Source of the DNA: Azotobacter salinestris
GTDB lineage: Bacteria > Pseudomonadota > Gammaproteobacteria > Pseudomonadales > Pseudomonadaceae
Direction of reading: 5' to 3'
Assembly: GCF_009363155.1 (NCBI RefSeq)
Contig: NZ_CP045302.1
Coordinates: 3,641,001 to 3,705,000 of the forward strand
Length of the DNA stretch: 64,000 bases
Below, in pieces: positions 41,661-50,933 of this stretch. The notes under the pieces were generated by a model. That model searched no databases. It saw nothing but the letters and a program-made list of their open reading frames with translations, and had not been told where the DNA came from. Each line of letters starts with the position of its first letter. Position 1 is the stretch's first letter. A program made the position numbers and the translations under genes.

Positions 41661-42845
41661 TCAGGCTTCGAGGAACAGCATCTGTGGCGGCTCGTGCATC
41701 AGAAAATGCTGGTGCGAGATGTTCCAGGCGTAGGCGCCGGCCAGGGTGAACACCAGCAGGTCGCCGACCGCCAGGGCGGCCACCGGCTGCTGGCGGGCCA
41801 GCACGTCCTTGGGCGTGCACAGCTGGCCGACCAGGGTCACCGGCTGGTTTTCCAGCTCGGCCGGTCGGCTGCCGCGCACCACCACGAAGGGATGGTCGTG
41901 GCCCTGGGCCGCCGGGGTGCGGAAGTGATGGGTGCCGCCACGGGCCACGGCGAAGTACTGGCCGTGGTTGCGCTTGATGTCCAGCACCTCCATCAGGTAG
42001 TAGCCGCAGGCGGCGCTGAGGAAGCGGCCGATCTCGAAGCGGATGCGCGTCCCGGCCATGCCTTCCTCGGCGATCAGCGCGGAAAGCCCTGCGCAGAAGC
42101 CCGGCCAGTCGAAGGAGCGGGCGTGGTCCTGGTAGTTGATGCCCATGCCGCCGCCGACGTTGAGCAGTTTCAGGTCCAGGCCGTGGCGCGCGTTCAACTG
42201 GCGGAAGCAGCGGAAGTAGCTGCGCATCAGCTGCAGGTGGGCGGCGCTGTCCAACTGGTGGGAGAGCAGGTGGAAGTGCAGGCCCTGAAGCTTCAGCCAG
42301 GGCTCGTCGGCGAGCAGCGCCAGCGCCTCGTCCAGGGCCTCCTCGTCGAGGCCGAAGGGGGTCGGCTTGCCGCCCATCACCAGGCGGCTGTCCGGCGCCT
42401 CGTCGAGCTTGAGGTTGAGCCGCAGCAGCACCGGGGCCGGGCGGCCGTGGGCCTTGGCGACGGCCGCCAGGCGGCGCAGCTCGCCGATGCTCTCGACGTG
42501 GAAGGCGGAGATCCCGCAGTCCATGGCGGCGGCCAGCTCGCTATCCAGCTTGCCGGGTCCGCCGAAGATCAGCGGCTTGTCGGGGTGGCATTCGTGGAGC
42601 CAGCGCAGCTCGCCGCCGGAGGCCGCCTCGAAGCCGTCGACCCAGGGTGCCAGGGTGCGCAGGATCGGCGCCTCGGGGTTGGCCTTGGCGGCGTAGAACA
42701 GCTCGCAGCCGGCCGGCAGCGCCTCGCGCAGGGCGCGGGCGTGGCGTGCCAGCGCCGGCAGGTCGTAGAGATAGGCGCACAGCGGCTCGGAGCGGGAGCG
42801 GCGCAGGCCGGCAATGGCCTGTTGGACGGACGCGGGCAGGCTCAT
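41661..42845 (-). CDS. pvsE: PvsE-like PLP decarboxylase (serine to ethanolamine) of siderophore synthesis
   Basis: Fold-III PLP decarboxylase of 394 aa, related to diaminopimelate decarboxylase. The PLP lysine is in FYAAKANPEAPI, the phosphate-binding glycines in LNVGGGMGINYQD, and the substrate side in EIGRFLSAACGYYLMEV. In vibrioferrin synthesis PvsE is credited with making the ethanolamine unit from serine. It is the last gene of pvsABCDE, overlapping pvsD as ATGA. The enzyme class is certain; the substrate is inferred from the operon. Confidence 0.88.
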   Translation of the reverse strand: MSLPASVQQAIAGLRRSRSEPLCAYLYDLPALARHARALREALPAGCELFYAAKANPEAPILRTLAPWVDGFEAASGGELRWLHECHPDKPLIFGGPGKLDSELAAAMDCGISAFHVESIGELRRLAAVAKAHGRPAPVLLRLNLKLDEAPDSRLVMGGKPTPFGLDEEALDEALALLADEPWLKLQGLHFHLLSHQLDSAAHLQLMRSYFRCFRQLNARHGLDLKLLNVGGGMGINYQDHARSFDWPGFCAGLSALIAEEGMAGTRIRFEIGRFLSAACGYYLMEVLDIKRNHGQYFAVARGGTHHFRTPAAQGHDHPFVVVRGSRPAELENQPVTLVGQLCTPKDVLARQQPVAALAVGDLLVFTLAGAYAWNISHQHFLMHEPPQMLFLEA

Positions 42846-44632
42846 CGGCACTCTCCACAGCAGGCGGCGGCACCCGCGGCGGTCAGCGGGTTGGGCAGGG
42901 CGGTGTAGCCGGCCTCGCGGTCGGCCTTCATCAGCAGGCGGGTCATGAAGTTCTCCTTGCTCGGCAGGGGCGCGCCGGCGCACAGCTCGCGCAGCGCCTG
43001 CGGGTCGCCGAGCGGCGCGCGCTGCGCTTCGAGGAGGTCGGCGATCTCTCGCCACAGGCGCCTCTCCAGCGCCGCATCGCCGCCCGCCAGGTGGAACACG
43101 GCCTCGCCGAGGTTGTTGACCAGGGCGCAGTAGGCGACCCGTTTCCAGGCCTTGTCGGCGTCGTAGTGGAGCGAGGCGCGGGTGCGTTCGTCGAGGTGGG
43201 CCAGGCGCTCGGCCGGCCAGTGCTCGGGGACCAGCTTGGTGCCTTCCAGGTCGCGGATCCACACCCGGCAGGGCAGGCCCTGGGCGTCGAAGCCGAGCAG
43301 GGTGTTCTGCAGGTGCGGCTCGAGCACCACGCCGTGGCGGAACAGGCAGTGCAGCGAGCCGCCGAGCAGCAGCCCGGCGTAGGCGCGCAGCCAGCGCACG
43401 GCGGCCTCGGCCTGGTCCACGCGAAGCTGTACCGCGCAGTGGGTGACCAGGGATTGGCAGGCGCTGACCCCGTCGAGGGTCCAGGTGAACAGGGCCATGG
43501 CGACCCGCGGCTGGTAGCGCGCGCGACTGGCCTCGTCGAGGTTCTGCCGGTAGAGGATGCCGAAGCACTCGGTGACCTCGCGGGCCTCCTCAACGCTGCC
43601 GTAGGCGGACAGGTCCAGGGTGCTGGCGGCCGGCTCGGGCATCAGCGCGAAGCCCGGCTGGCTGTCGCCCAGTTCGCTCATCAGCGGGCCGAGCAGGCGG
43701 GTCAGGGCCACCGCGCTGTCCAGTTCGTACCAGGCGTTCTTGCGCACGCAGTTGGTCAGCCGTACGTGGATCGAGAACTTCAGGAAATGGCTCAGCGAAG
43801 GATGGTAGAGGGTGCGCACCGAGGAAGTCGGGTAGAGCGCCAGGCCCTGCGGGCCGAGGTATTCCAGAAGGCCACGCTCGCGCACCCGCTGGACCAGCGG
43901 GTTGGCCAGCACCCGGGAAACCTCCCAGGGGTGGCAGGGGTAGAGGTGCTCGGCGCCGGCGACCTGGGCGAGCAGGCCGCGCGGGTCGTCGCCCTGGTGG
44001 CGGATCAGCGACGGGTCGACACGGAACCAGTGCAGCGGGAACTGCGCGCCGACTTCCGGCGAGCAGGCCAGCAGGTCGGCCTCGGAAACGCCGTCGCGGC
44101 TCTTCGGCGTCGGGTGCAGGGCGTGGCCCCAGACCTGGCCCTGCTCGGAATGCAGCAGGGTGTCCATCGGCTCAGGGCTGCCGGCCGGATCCTGGTTGGC
44201 CGCGCGGGCGTGGGTGAGAAAGGTGCGGGTGATGCGCAGGCTGTTGTCGATCTGCTCGAGCAGCTCGCCGTGGCGCTCCGGGCCGTTCATCGGAGCGAGC
44301 AGCAGGCGCGCCAGCTCGGCGGCGTCCAGCGGCCGCCAGCCCTGGCCGTGGCCCTTGAAGTAGGGCGGGCTGACGAAGCGGCAGCGGCCGAGCACGCTGG
44401 TGCGGTCGGCGATCAGCGCCAGGCGGCTGCCGTCGGCGAGCTGGATGCCGACGCAGCGGCCTTCGGCGTGGCGCAGACCCATGGGCAGGTCCGGGGTCCG
44501 GCAGTCGAGGGTGGCCTCGCCGCGGGGCAGGGCGTACTCGCGCAGGTAGCAGTTGAGCAGGCAGTCGATGGCGTGGCGCTGGGCCTCGCCGTCCAGGGTG
44601 CGTTCGTAGGGGGAGCGGGCGACACGGATCAT
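42842..44632 (-). CDS. pvsD: PvsD-like NIS siderophore synthetase (IucA/IucC family)
   Basis: NRPS-independent siderophore synthetase, 596 aa, which adenylates a carboxylate (citrate type) and joins it to an amine or alcohol. Family features: HPTPKSRDG (ATP-binding region), YPCHPWEVSRVL, SSVRTLYHPS and FKFSIHVRLTNCVRKN in the core, then EPHLQNTLLGF in the C-terminal FhuF-like part. Of the two synthetases here, position after the MFS gene fits PvsD. The start at 44632 overlaps the pvsC stop as ATGA. Confidence 0.9.
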   Translation of the reverse strand: MIRVARSPYERTLDGEAQRHAIDCLLNCYLREYALPRGEATLDCRTPDLPMGLRHAEGRCVGIQLADGSRLALIADRTSVLGRCRFVSPPYFKGHGQGWRPLDAAELARLLLAPMNGPERHGELLEQIDNSLRITRTFLTHARAANQDPAGSPEPMDTLLHSEQGQVWGHALHPTPKSRDGVSEADLLACSPEVGAQFPLHWFRVDPSLIRHQGDDPRGLLAQVAGAEHLYPCHPWEVSRVLANPLVQRVRERGLLEYLGPQGLALYPTSSVRTLYHPSLSHFLKFSIHVRLTNCVRKNAWYELDSAVALTRLLGPLMSELGDSQPGFALMPEPAASTLDLSAYGSVEEAREVTECFGILYRQNLDEASRARYQPRVAMALFTWTLDGVSACQSLVTHCAVQLRVDQAEAAVRWLRAYAGLLLGGSLHCLFRHGVVLEPHLQNTLLGFDAQGLPCRVWIRDLEGTKLVPEHWPAERLAHLDERTRASLHYDADKAWKRVAYCALVNNLGEAVFHLAGGDAALERRLWREIADLLEAQRAPLGDPQALRELCAGAPLPSKENFMTRLLMKADREAGYTALPNPLTAAGAAACCGECR

Positions 44633-45774
44633 GGGGCAATCTCCGGCGAACGGATGAGTAGAGGTTGGGCCACGGCCAGCGCGGCGAGCGCGGCCAGGCA
44701 GGCGATCAGGAAGGGCATGGCGATGCCGTAGTGCTGACAGGCCAGACCGGCGACCAGGCCGGCGGCGGTGCCGGCCCACTTGCCGCTGGCATCGAACCAG
44801 CCGAACAGCCGGCCGGCGCCGCCGGCACGGCGCCGCGCGGCGAGGCAGCGGTGCAGGCCGACGAAGGCGAGCAGTATGCCCAGCCCGGCGAGCAGGCGCA
44901 GGGCGAACAGCAGCTCGGCCGGCAGGCGCAGGAACTGCAGCAGGTTGCCGAGTGCCAGCAGCGCGAGTCCGGTCGGCAGCAGCGGGCCGCTCCTGCGCTG
45001 GACCCAGGGCAGAGCGAGCAGGTAGACCAGGTGCGGCAGGCTGTAGAGCAGACCGATCAGCGCGTCGTTGGCGATTCCCAGGGCTTCGCCGTAGGGCACG
45101 AAGTAGGGGAAGGTCACCACCATGGCGAAGCTGAACAGGAACTGCACGGCGAGCAGGCGCAGCAGGTCCGCCGGCAGCTCGCCGGCCTCCGGCGTGCCGT
45201 CCGCGGTCCGACCCTGGACACGCGGCGCATCGGCCGGCAGCGGCAGCACCAGCAGGAAGGCGGCGAGCGGCAGCCAGGCCAGGTAGCGGTACATCTCCAG
45301 CCCCAGGCCGGCGCCGGCCAGCAGGCCGACCAGCACCGGGCCGCTGAGCATCGCCAGACGCGCCGAATACTGGGTCAGGTTGAGGGCACGCGACAGGCCT
45401 TCGCCGTCGAGCTGGGTCGCCAGGTAGGCGTTCGACGCCGCCATGGCGCCGCCGAAGGTGCCCTGGACGATCAGCGCGAGGATGAAGACCGCCAGGTTCG
45501 GGCTGAACCCGGCGAGCAGAAAGCCCAGGGCGAGGCCGACATGGGCGCGCAGCAGCGACAGCCGGCAGCCGTGGCGGTCGGCCAGGCGGCCCCAGAGCGG
45601 CGCCGCCAGCGCGGTGCAGAGCGTCGGCAGCACGTAGAGCACGCCGATGCTCCAGGTCGGCGCCGCGCTGCCGAGGTCGGCGAGGATGCGCGGCAGGAAC
45701 AGCGGCGCACCCAGGGCGGTGAAGGCCGACAGGTAGTGGCCGAGCAGGACGCTGGCGGTCAGGCGCCGGGACAT
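44629..45774 (-). CDS. pvsC: PvsC-like MFS siderophore exporter
   Basis: Major facilitator protein of 381 aa with about 12 hydrophobic helices and the loop motif GRLADRHGCRLSLLRA. Its position between the two synthetases is that of PvsC, the vibrioferrin exporter. It overlaps pvsB by 16 bases and pvsD by 4. The start at 45774 (MSRRLTASVLLGHYLSAF) puts the first helix at the N-terminus; the frame stays open far upstream only because it shadows pvsB. Confidence 0.87.
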   Translation of the reverse strand: MSRRLTASVLLGHYLSAFTALGAPLFLPRILADLGSAAPTWSIGVLYVLPTLCTALAAPLWGRLADRHGCRLSLLRAHVGLALGFLLAGFSPNLAVFILALIVQGTFGGAMAASNAYLATQLDGEGLSRALNLTQYSARLAMLSGPVLVGLLAGAGLGLEMYRYLAWLPLAAFLLVLPLPADAPRVQGRTADGTPEAGELPADLLRLLAVQFLFSFAMVVTFPYFVPYGEALGIANDALIGLLYSLPHLVYLLALPWVQRRSGPLLPTGLALLALGNLLQFLRLPAELLFALRLLAGLGILLAFVGLHRCLAARRRAGGAGRLFGWFDASGKWAGTAAGLVAGLACQHYGIAMPFLIACLAALAALAVAQPLLIRSPEIAP

Positions 45775-47537
45775 GGGTCTGCATCCTGCAGGAAGTTCGC
45801 CGCGCTGTAGCCGTAGAACTTGTTGATGTCGGCCGCGCCGGAGCGCTCCTTGCTGAACAGGCTGCCGGCGCTGAGCAGGTACTTCACCGGCAGTTTCGGG
45901 GCCTCGAGCAGGAAGCGGCGCGCCTCCCCGACGTCGGTGCCCTCGTCGGCCAGCACAGCGAGAGCGGCGTGCAGGCGCTCGCGCAGGCAGGCGTAGAGCG
46001 CCTCGCGCCCGGCCAGACCGGCTTCGGCGATGGCCTCCAGCGGCGCGACGATGTTCAGCTGCAGGGTGATGGTGCAGAACATCTCCGCCAGCGGCTGCAC
46101 GCCGTCGACGCGGATCCGCTCGTCGCGCAGCTCGGCCAGGCGCGGCGCCAGGTCCGGGCAGGCGGCGGCGAAGCGCGACGGCCAGAGGCGCGCGGCGTCG
46201 TTGTCCTTCATCAACAGATGCAGCGGCCGGCCGGGCTCGAAGAGCAGCACGGCGTTCTGCTGGTTGGCCTCCAGGGCGATGCCGTAGCGCAGCCAGAGAC
46301 GCAGGTGCACGCCGAGCAGCAGGTCGAGGTAGTCCTGCCACCAGGCCATCAGGTCGCCGCCGTGGAAGCGCTCGACCAGCGCCTCGATCAGCAGCCGGCC
46401 GTCGGGCAGAGGGCTGGCCAGGGCGGCGACCGGCACCAGGCTCGCCCGCTCCAGGCCTGCCGGGTAGCGGCGCACGATGTAGGCCAGATGACGCTCGCCG
46501 GCGGCATGCCCGCCGTGCTGCTCGTCGACGTGCACATAGCGCGCGCCGAGCCGGGCGTCGCGGGCGGCGAGATCTTCGAGGACGGTCTGGAACCAGTGGC
46601 CGTCGTACAGGGTGCTCGGCTTGATCAGGCGCAGGTTGCGCGCGCCGAGGGTGCGCACCAGCAGCGGCAGCTTGATGTGGCAGCGCGGGTCCTCGACGCT
46701 CAGCACGGTGCGCACCGAGAGGGTCGGCTCCACCTCCAGGGCGCCGTGCGGCGCGCGCAGGCAGCCCTCCGGCAGGCCGTGGGCGTCCAGCTCGGGCCAG
46801 GTCAGGGGATGCACCGGCAGCAGGGCGTGGCTCTCCTCCAGCGCCGGGTCCAGGCCGACCTCGGCGAGGCTCGGCCAGAGCGCCGGCGGCGCGCTGGTCT
46901 GCTCGAGGAGCGCCCTGGGCACGGCCAGCCAGTTGAGACGGAAGCGCGGTGCGAATTCCGGGGCGTAGCCCTGCAGGGCCGCGGCATTGAAGCCGCTCTT
47001 GGCCCGTGCGGTGGGGTAGAAGGGGTGGTCCAGGTAGCTGGCCAGGCGGTCGATGCCGAGCAGGCGCCGGCCCCAGTCGGGCTCGGCGAGGATCGCGCCC
47101 AGGTCAGCGGCGTGCGCGGCGTAGGCCTCGCGGCACAGCCGGCGGTGCTCGACCGCGCAGTCGGCTTCCTCGATGTAGTCGGCGAACAGCGCCAGGCTCT
47201 CGGCATCCAAGTCCGCTCCCAGGTGCTCGAGCCAGCGGCGGTAGCCCTGCTCCAGATGCACGCTGTCGCCCTGGCGGCGCAGCCAGCGGTCGCCGACCGC
47301 ACTCCAGTCCTGCAGCGGCGCGCCACGGCGCACCGGCAGCCAGAGTTCGCCGCAGTCCAGATGGTCGATGCACAGCCAGGTCGGCTCCGGCGGCTGCGGC
47401 CAGTGGGCGGCCAGCTCCGCCGGCAGGGCGCCCGGCCGTGCCCGGCCGAGCAGGTCGCGGATGTCCTCGCGCAGGCAGCAGTCGAGGATGCGCTGGCCGA
47501 TGGCCGCGCGGTCGTGATTCGTCATGTCGAGGTTCAT
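45759..47537 (-). CDS. pvsB: PvsB-like NIS siderophore synthetase (IucA/IucC family)
   Basis: Second NRPS-independent synthetase, 592 aa. Conserved pieces are HPFYPTARAKSGF (ATP site), LLPVHPLTWPELDA, LSVRTVLSVEDP and IKLPLLVRTLGARNLRLI, then EANQQNAVLLFE and LLMKDND in the C-terminal part. It lies directly after the ATP-grasp gene, as PvsB does. It likely condenses one of the citrate carboxylates; the precise acceptor cannot be read from sequence. Confidence 0.9.
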   Translation of the reverse strand: MNLDMTNHDRAAIGQRILDCCLREDIRDLLGRARPGALPAELAAHWPQPPEPTWLCIDHLDCGELWLPVRRGAPLQDWSAVGDRWLRRQGDSVHLEQGYRRWLEHLGADLDAESLALFADYIEEADCAVEHRRLCREAYAAHAADLGAILAEPDWGRRLLGIDRLASYLDHPFYPTARAKSGFNAAALQGYAPEFAPRFRLNWLAVPRALLEQTSAPPALWPSLAEVGLDPALEESHALLPVHPLTWPELDAHGLPEGCLRAPHGALEVEPTLSVRTVLSVEDPRCHIKLPLLVRTLGARNLRLIKPSTLYDGHWFQTVLEDLAARDARLGARYVHVDEQHGGHAAGERHLAYIVRRYPAGLERASLVPVAALASPLPDGRLLIEALVERFHGGDLMAWWQDYLDLLLGVHLRLWLRYGIALEANQQNAVLLFEPGRPLHLLMKDNDAARLWPSRFAAACPDLAPRLAELRDERIRVDGVQPLAEMFCTITLQLNIVAPLEAIAEAGLAGREALYACLRERLHAALAVLADEGTDVGEARRFLLEAPKLPVKYLLSAGSLFSKERSGAADINKFYGYSAANFLQDADPCPGA

Positions 47538-48733
47538 GCCAGCTCCCAGCGCAGGTCGCTGCGCACGGTGGCGAAGCGCTCTTGCAGCGCGGCCGCGTCG
47601 GGGGCGATCAGGCGCAGCACGCCCAGGTAGTCCTTGTTCGAGTTGCTCAGGCGGATCTCCTCGCCGACCTCGCGCAGCGCGCAGTAGTCGACCCAGTAGT
47701 CCTCGCCCTCGGCGCGGAAGCTCGGGCTGGCCGCGAGCAGGCGGCCGGCGTGCGGGGCGACCAGGTAGTGCACCAGGGCCTCGGCGTTGCTGCTTTGGTT
47801 GTCGGCCAGCGTGCCGCCCAGGTGCAGGTCGAGGATGCGGTCGAACCAGCCCTGCGGCAGCAGGCGGTCGAGGAGAAACTCGCGGCCGTCGCCGATGCTG
47901 CGGTAGTTGATCTCCACCAGCACCGGACCGTTGGCGGTGAGGATGAATTCGCTATGGCAGACGCCGAAGTTGATGCCGAAGGCGGCGATCTGGGCCAGCG
48001 CCGCGTTACGTGCCGCCCGGCCCAGCGGGCCGTTCCAGCGCGCTTCCAGCTCGACGAAGTAGGGCGGCGGCGAGAGGGTCACGTCAAAGCCGCCGATGGC
48101 CTGCAGGCGCTGGCCGTCGCCGAGGGTTTCCAGGGTGAACAGCGGTCCTTCCAGATAGGCCTCGAGGAGCAGGGCGCGGTTCGGCTGGCGCTGCCAGAAG
48201 GCGCCGCAGTAGTCGGCCAGTTCGGCGGCGTTGCGGCACAGCTGCACGTCCAGGCTGGCGACGCCCTCGCGCGGCTTGGCCACCACCGGGAAGGGGGCGT
48301 CGGTCGGCAGCGCCGCGCCGGGGGTCAGCACCTGGAACCAGGGGCCGGGCTGGCCGAGACGCTGCAGGCGTTCGCGCATCTCCGCCTTGTTCTTCGCCGC
48401 ATGGCACAGGCGCCAGTCCTTGCCGGGGCAGTCGAAGGCCTCGGCCACCAGGGCGCAGCTGGTTTGCAGGTGGTCGCTGTTGGAGAACACCGCCAGCGGC
48501 CGCTGGCCGTGGGCGTGCAGCAGCTCGATCACCGCCAGCGGGTTGAAGACGTCGCATTCGAGGATTTCCAGCCCGTCGATCGAAATCCCGGCCTCGGCCA
48601 GGTGGCGCCAATGCCCCTGGGCGTGGTCGGTGATGAGCAAAAGCGGGTGCCCACGCCGCTGTGCGGCAGGCAGGAAGCCTTCGCAGACGGCATGGGTGGC
48701 GACGTGACTGAGAATGACGAAAGGCCTTTGCAT
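47534..48733 (-). CDS. pvsA: PvsA-like ATP-grasp ligase
   Basis: ATP-grasp enzyme of 399 aa. The ATP-grasp core is visible as FPVVAKPREGVASLDVQL, LLLEAYLEGPLFTLETL and the metal-binding NGPVLVEINYRSIGDG. An ATP-grasp protein joined to two NIS synthetases distinguishes vibrioferrin from achromobactin or staphyloferrin B clusters; PvsA is thought to attach the alanine unit. It overlaps pvsB as ATGA and is preceded by a 79-base gap with a hairpin. Confidence 0.88.
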   Translation of the reverse strand: MQRPFVILSHVATHAVCEGFLPAAQRRGHPLLLITDHAQGHWRHLAEAGISIDGLEILECDVFNPLAVIELLHAHGQRPLAVFSNSDHLQTSCALVAEAFDCPGKDWRLCHAAKNKAEMRERLQRLGQPGPWFQVLTPGAALPTDAPFPVVAKPREGVASLDVQLCRNAAELADYCGAFWQRQPNRALLLEAYLEGPLFTLETLGDGQRLQAIGGFDVTLSPPPYFVELEARWNGPLGRAARNAALAQIAAFGINFGVCHSEFILTANGPVLVEINYRSIGDGREFLLDRLLPQGWFDRILDLHLGGTLADNQSSNAEALVHYLVAPHAGRLLAASPSFRAEGEDYWVDYCALREVGEEIRLSNSNKDYLGVLRLIAPDAAALQERFATVRSDLRWELA

Positions 48734-48752
48734 GAGCGTTCTCCGGGCAGGG

Positions 48753-48778
48753 GCCGTCCGGCCGTGAGGCTGGACGGC
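48753..48778 (-). other. hairpin between receptor gene and pvsA
   Basis: Inverted repeat GCCGTCCGGCC / GGCTGGACGGC with a GTGA loop (one G-T pair), no T-tract. It may set unequal mRNA levels of receptor and biosynthetic genes. Confidence 0.5.
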
Positions 48779-48812
48779 GATGCCTGCAGTGCAGTTGGGG
48801 TAGGGGTGAGGC

Positions 48813-50927
48813 TTAGAAGCGGTAGTTGGCGGCGACCGTGACGGCTCGGCCGGGCGCCGGCTGGCGGCCCATGGGACTGGTGTCGATGCCGCGGAAGTAG
48901 TACTCGCGGTCGAACAGGTTGCTGACGCCGAGCGAGGTGGTCAGCTCGCTTTCCTTGAGCTTGAACTTGCGCTCCAGGGAGGTGTTCCAGATCCAGTAGG
49001 ACGGCAATTCGCCATAGGAGCCGGTGGCGTTCTCCTCGCGGTGGTTGGCGTCGTCCGAGTAGGCTTCGCTGACGTACAGGCCGTCCAGGGTGTAGGTCCA
49101 GCCCTCGGCGAAGCGCCAGCGGGCGTCGACGTTGAACTGGTTCTGGGAGGCGTAGGGCACCTCGTTGCCTTCATGCTGGCCGGTGCGGATCTTGGCGTCG
49201 AGGAAGGCGTAGCTGGCGTGCAGGTCGAGATTGGGCATGGCTGCCGGGGTCCAGAACAGCTCGGTCTCGAAGCCCTGCTGGCGGGTGCTGCCGACGTTCT
49301 TCCAGGCGCCGTCCTGGAACACGATCTGATCGTCAAAGTCGATGCGGTACAGGTTGAAGTCGTAGCGCAGGTTGGGCAGGGGCGTGTAGCGGAAGCCCGC
49401 CTCGTAGTTCCAGGCGACCTCGGAGCTCACATCGCCGTCATAGACGATGGTGGTGATCTGCGGCACGCGAAGCGAGCGCTGGGCGTTGGCGAAGAGGAAC
49501 CAGTCGTCGGTGATCTGGTAGCCCATGGTCAGGCCGGGCAGCCATTCGTCGTCGAGGTTTTCGGTCTTCTTGCCGGAGACCGCGTCCGAATAGTCCTGGT
49601 GCACGCGCTCGTGGCGGATGCCGGGGGTGATGGTCAGGCGGCCGTCGAGCATGCTGATGGCGTTGCTGATGTAGGTGGCCTTGCCTTCGGTGTCGAAATC
49701 CCAATCCCGGACGGTGGTCACCGCGCCGGTGCTCAGGCTTTTCCGGTAGACCTCGAACTCGGTGTCCTCGCGAACGTAGCGGCCGCCGATCAGCCAGGTC
49801 TGGTTCACCTTGTCGCCGTAGATGGTGAAGCTCACGCGCGGCTCGAGTCCCCAGACCTTGTAGTCGCGGGGCGCGTCCTGCTCGAAGGCCGGCGGATTCG
49901 CCGGGTTGAAGGTCCTGGCCGAGTCCAGGCCGACGTAGTAGTTGCGGTAGTCGTGGTGGCCGAAGCCGGTGAGGCTGAACTCCACGTCCTCGGCGAAGCC
50001 GATGCTGCCCAGGTACTGGCTGTAGGTGCCCCATAGGCGGTCGGTGTCGCCCTCGAAGCGGTCGAGGGGACGAGTCGAGTCGCGACGGTCCTTGTTGTAG
50101 TCTTTCTTGCTGAGGGCGCCGGCCAGGTCCTGGTCGGCGTCGTAGCGCTGGATGCCGAAGCTCAGGCGGCGGTTCTCGTCGATGTCCCACTCGCCGCGCA
50201 GGCGGATGCTCTCGACGTCGGTGTCGGAGTGGTCGCGCTCGTAGTGGCCGCTCTTGGAGTTGTACTCGAAGAACAGGCCGAGGTTGTCGGTGACGTGGCC
50301 GCCGGTGCTGAAGTAGGTGTCGTACAGCTGGTGGCCGCCCTCGTAGAAGGTGATGCGCTCGGCGAGGTTGTTCTCCCACTCCTTGGGAATCGGCTTGCTG
50401 ATGAAGTTGATCACCCCGCCGACGTTGTTCGGGCCGTACTGCACCGCGGCGCCGCCGCGCACGATGTCGATCCGCTCGACGGTCGCCAGGGTCTGCGGGA
50501 ACAGCGACAGGCTGGTCTGGCCGTAGGGCGACAGGGACAGCGGGATGCCGTCGGAGAGCACCTGCACGCGGCCGCTGCGGCTCTCGTAGAGGCCGCGCAC
50601 GGAGATCTGCGGCAGCACGCCGGTGCCGGTCTCGTCGAAGATCTTCACCCCGGGAACGCGCTGCAGCGCGTCGTCCAGGCCGCGCACGCTGGCCTTCTCC
50701 AGGTCCTCGGCCTTGACCACGCTGCGGCTGCCGGCGTAGGTGCGGACTTCCTCGTCGGTGGCCTGGCCCAGTACGTCTCCCTTGATCACCGTGGGGGCGA
50801 GCGAGACCTTCTCCTCCTTGGCGGTCTCGTTTTTCTGTCGCTCCTCGGCGAGCACGGGCTGGGCCAGGGCCACAGCCATGGCCAGCAGGCTGAAACGCCA
50901 GCTGCACTGGCGAGTGTTGGTCTTCAT
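48813..50927 (-). CDS. pvuA: TonB-dependent ferric-siderophore receptor, PvuA-like
   Basis: Outer-membrane receptor of 704 aa. A signal peptide (FSLLAMAVALAQPVLAEE) is followed by a plug domain (ALQRVPGVKIFDETGTG, NVGGVINFISKPIPKEW) and a 22-strand barrel ending ...AVTVAANYRF with a terminal Phe. It is second in a Fur-box operon with pvsABCDE, so the ferric vibrioferrin-type complex is the likely ligand. No inner-membrane ABC transporter (pvuBCDE) is present in the window. Confidence 0.9.
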   Translation of the reverse strand: MKTNTRQCSWRFSLLAMAVALAQPVLAEERQKNETAKEEKVSLAPTVIKGDVLGQATDEEVRTYAGSRSVVKAEDLEKASVRGLDDALQRVPGVKIFDETGTGVLPQISVRGLYESRSGRVQVLSDGIPLSLSPYGQTSLSLFPQTLATVERIDIVRGGAAVQYGPNNVGGVINFISKPIPKEWENNLAERITFYEGGHQLYDTYFSTGGHVTDNLGLFFEYNSKSGHYERDHSDTDVESIRLRGEWDIDENRRLSFGIQRYDADQDLAGALSKKDYNKDRRDSTRPLDRFEGDTDRLWGTYSQYLGSIGFAEDVEFSLTGFGHHDYRNYYVGLDSARTFNPANPPAFEQDAPRDYKVWGLEPRVSFTIYGDKVNQTWLIGGRYVREDTEFEVYRKSLSTGAVTTVRDWDFDTEGKATYISNAISMLDGRLTITPGIRHERVHQDYSDAVSGKKTENLDDEWLPGLTMGYQITDDWFLFANAQRSLRVPQITTIVYDGDVSSEVAWNYEAGFRYTPLPNLRYDFNLYRIDFDDQIVFQDGAWKNVGSTRQQGFETELFWTPAAMPNLDLHASYAFLDAKIRTGQHEGNEVPYASQNQFNVDARWRFAEGWTYTLDGLYVSEAYSDDANHREENATGSYGELPSYWIWNTSLERKFKLKESELTTSLGVSNLFDREYYFRGIDTSPMGRQPAPGRAVTVAANYRF

Positions 50928-50933
50928 GGATAG

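Noticed and set aside
42842-46341. Very long continuous frames across pvsC/pvsD and pvsB/pvsC suggesting fusion proteins.
   Set aside because: Each contains an internal start with ATGA or short overlap to the previous stop and matches separate full-length families. The upstream parts are out-of-frame shadows of neighbouring genes.
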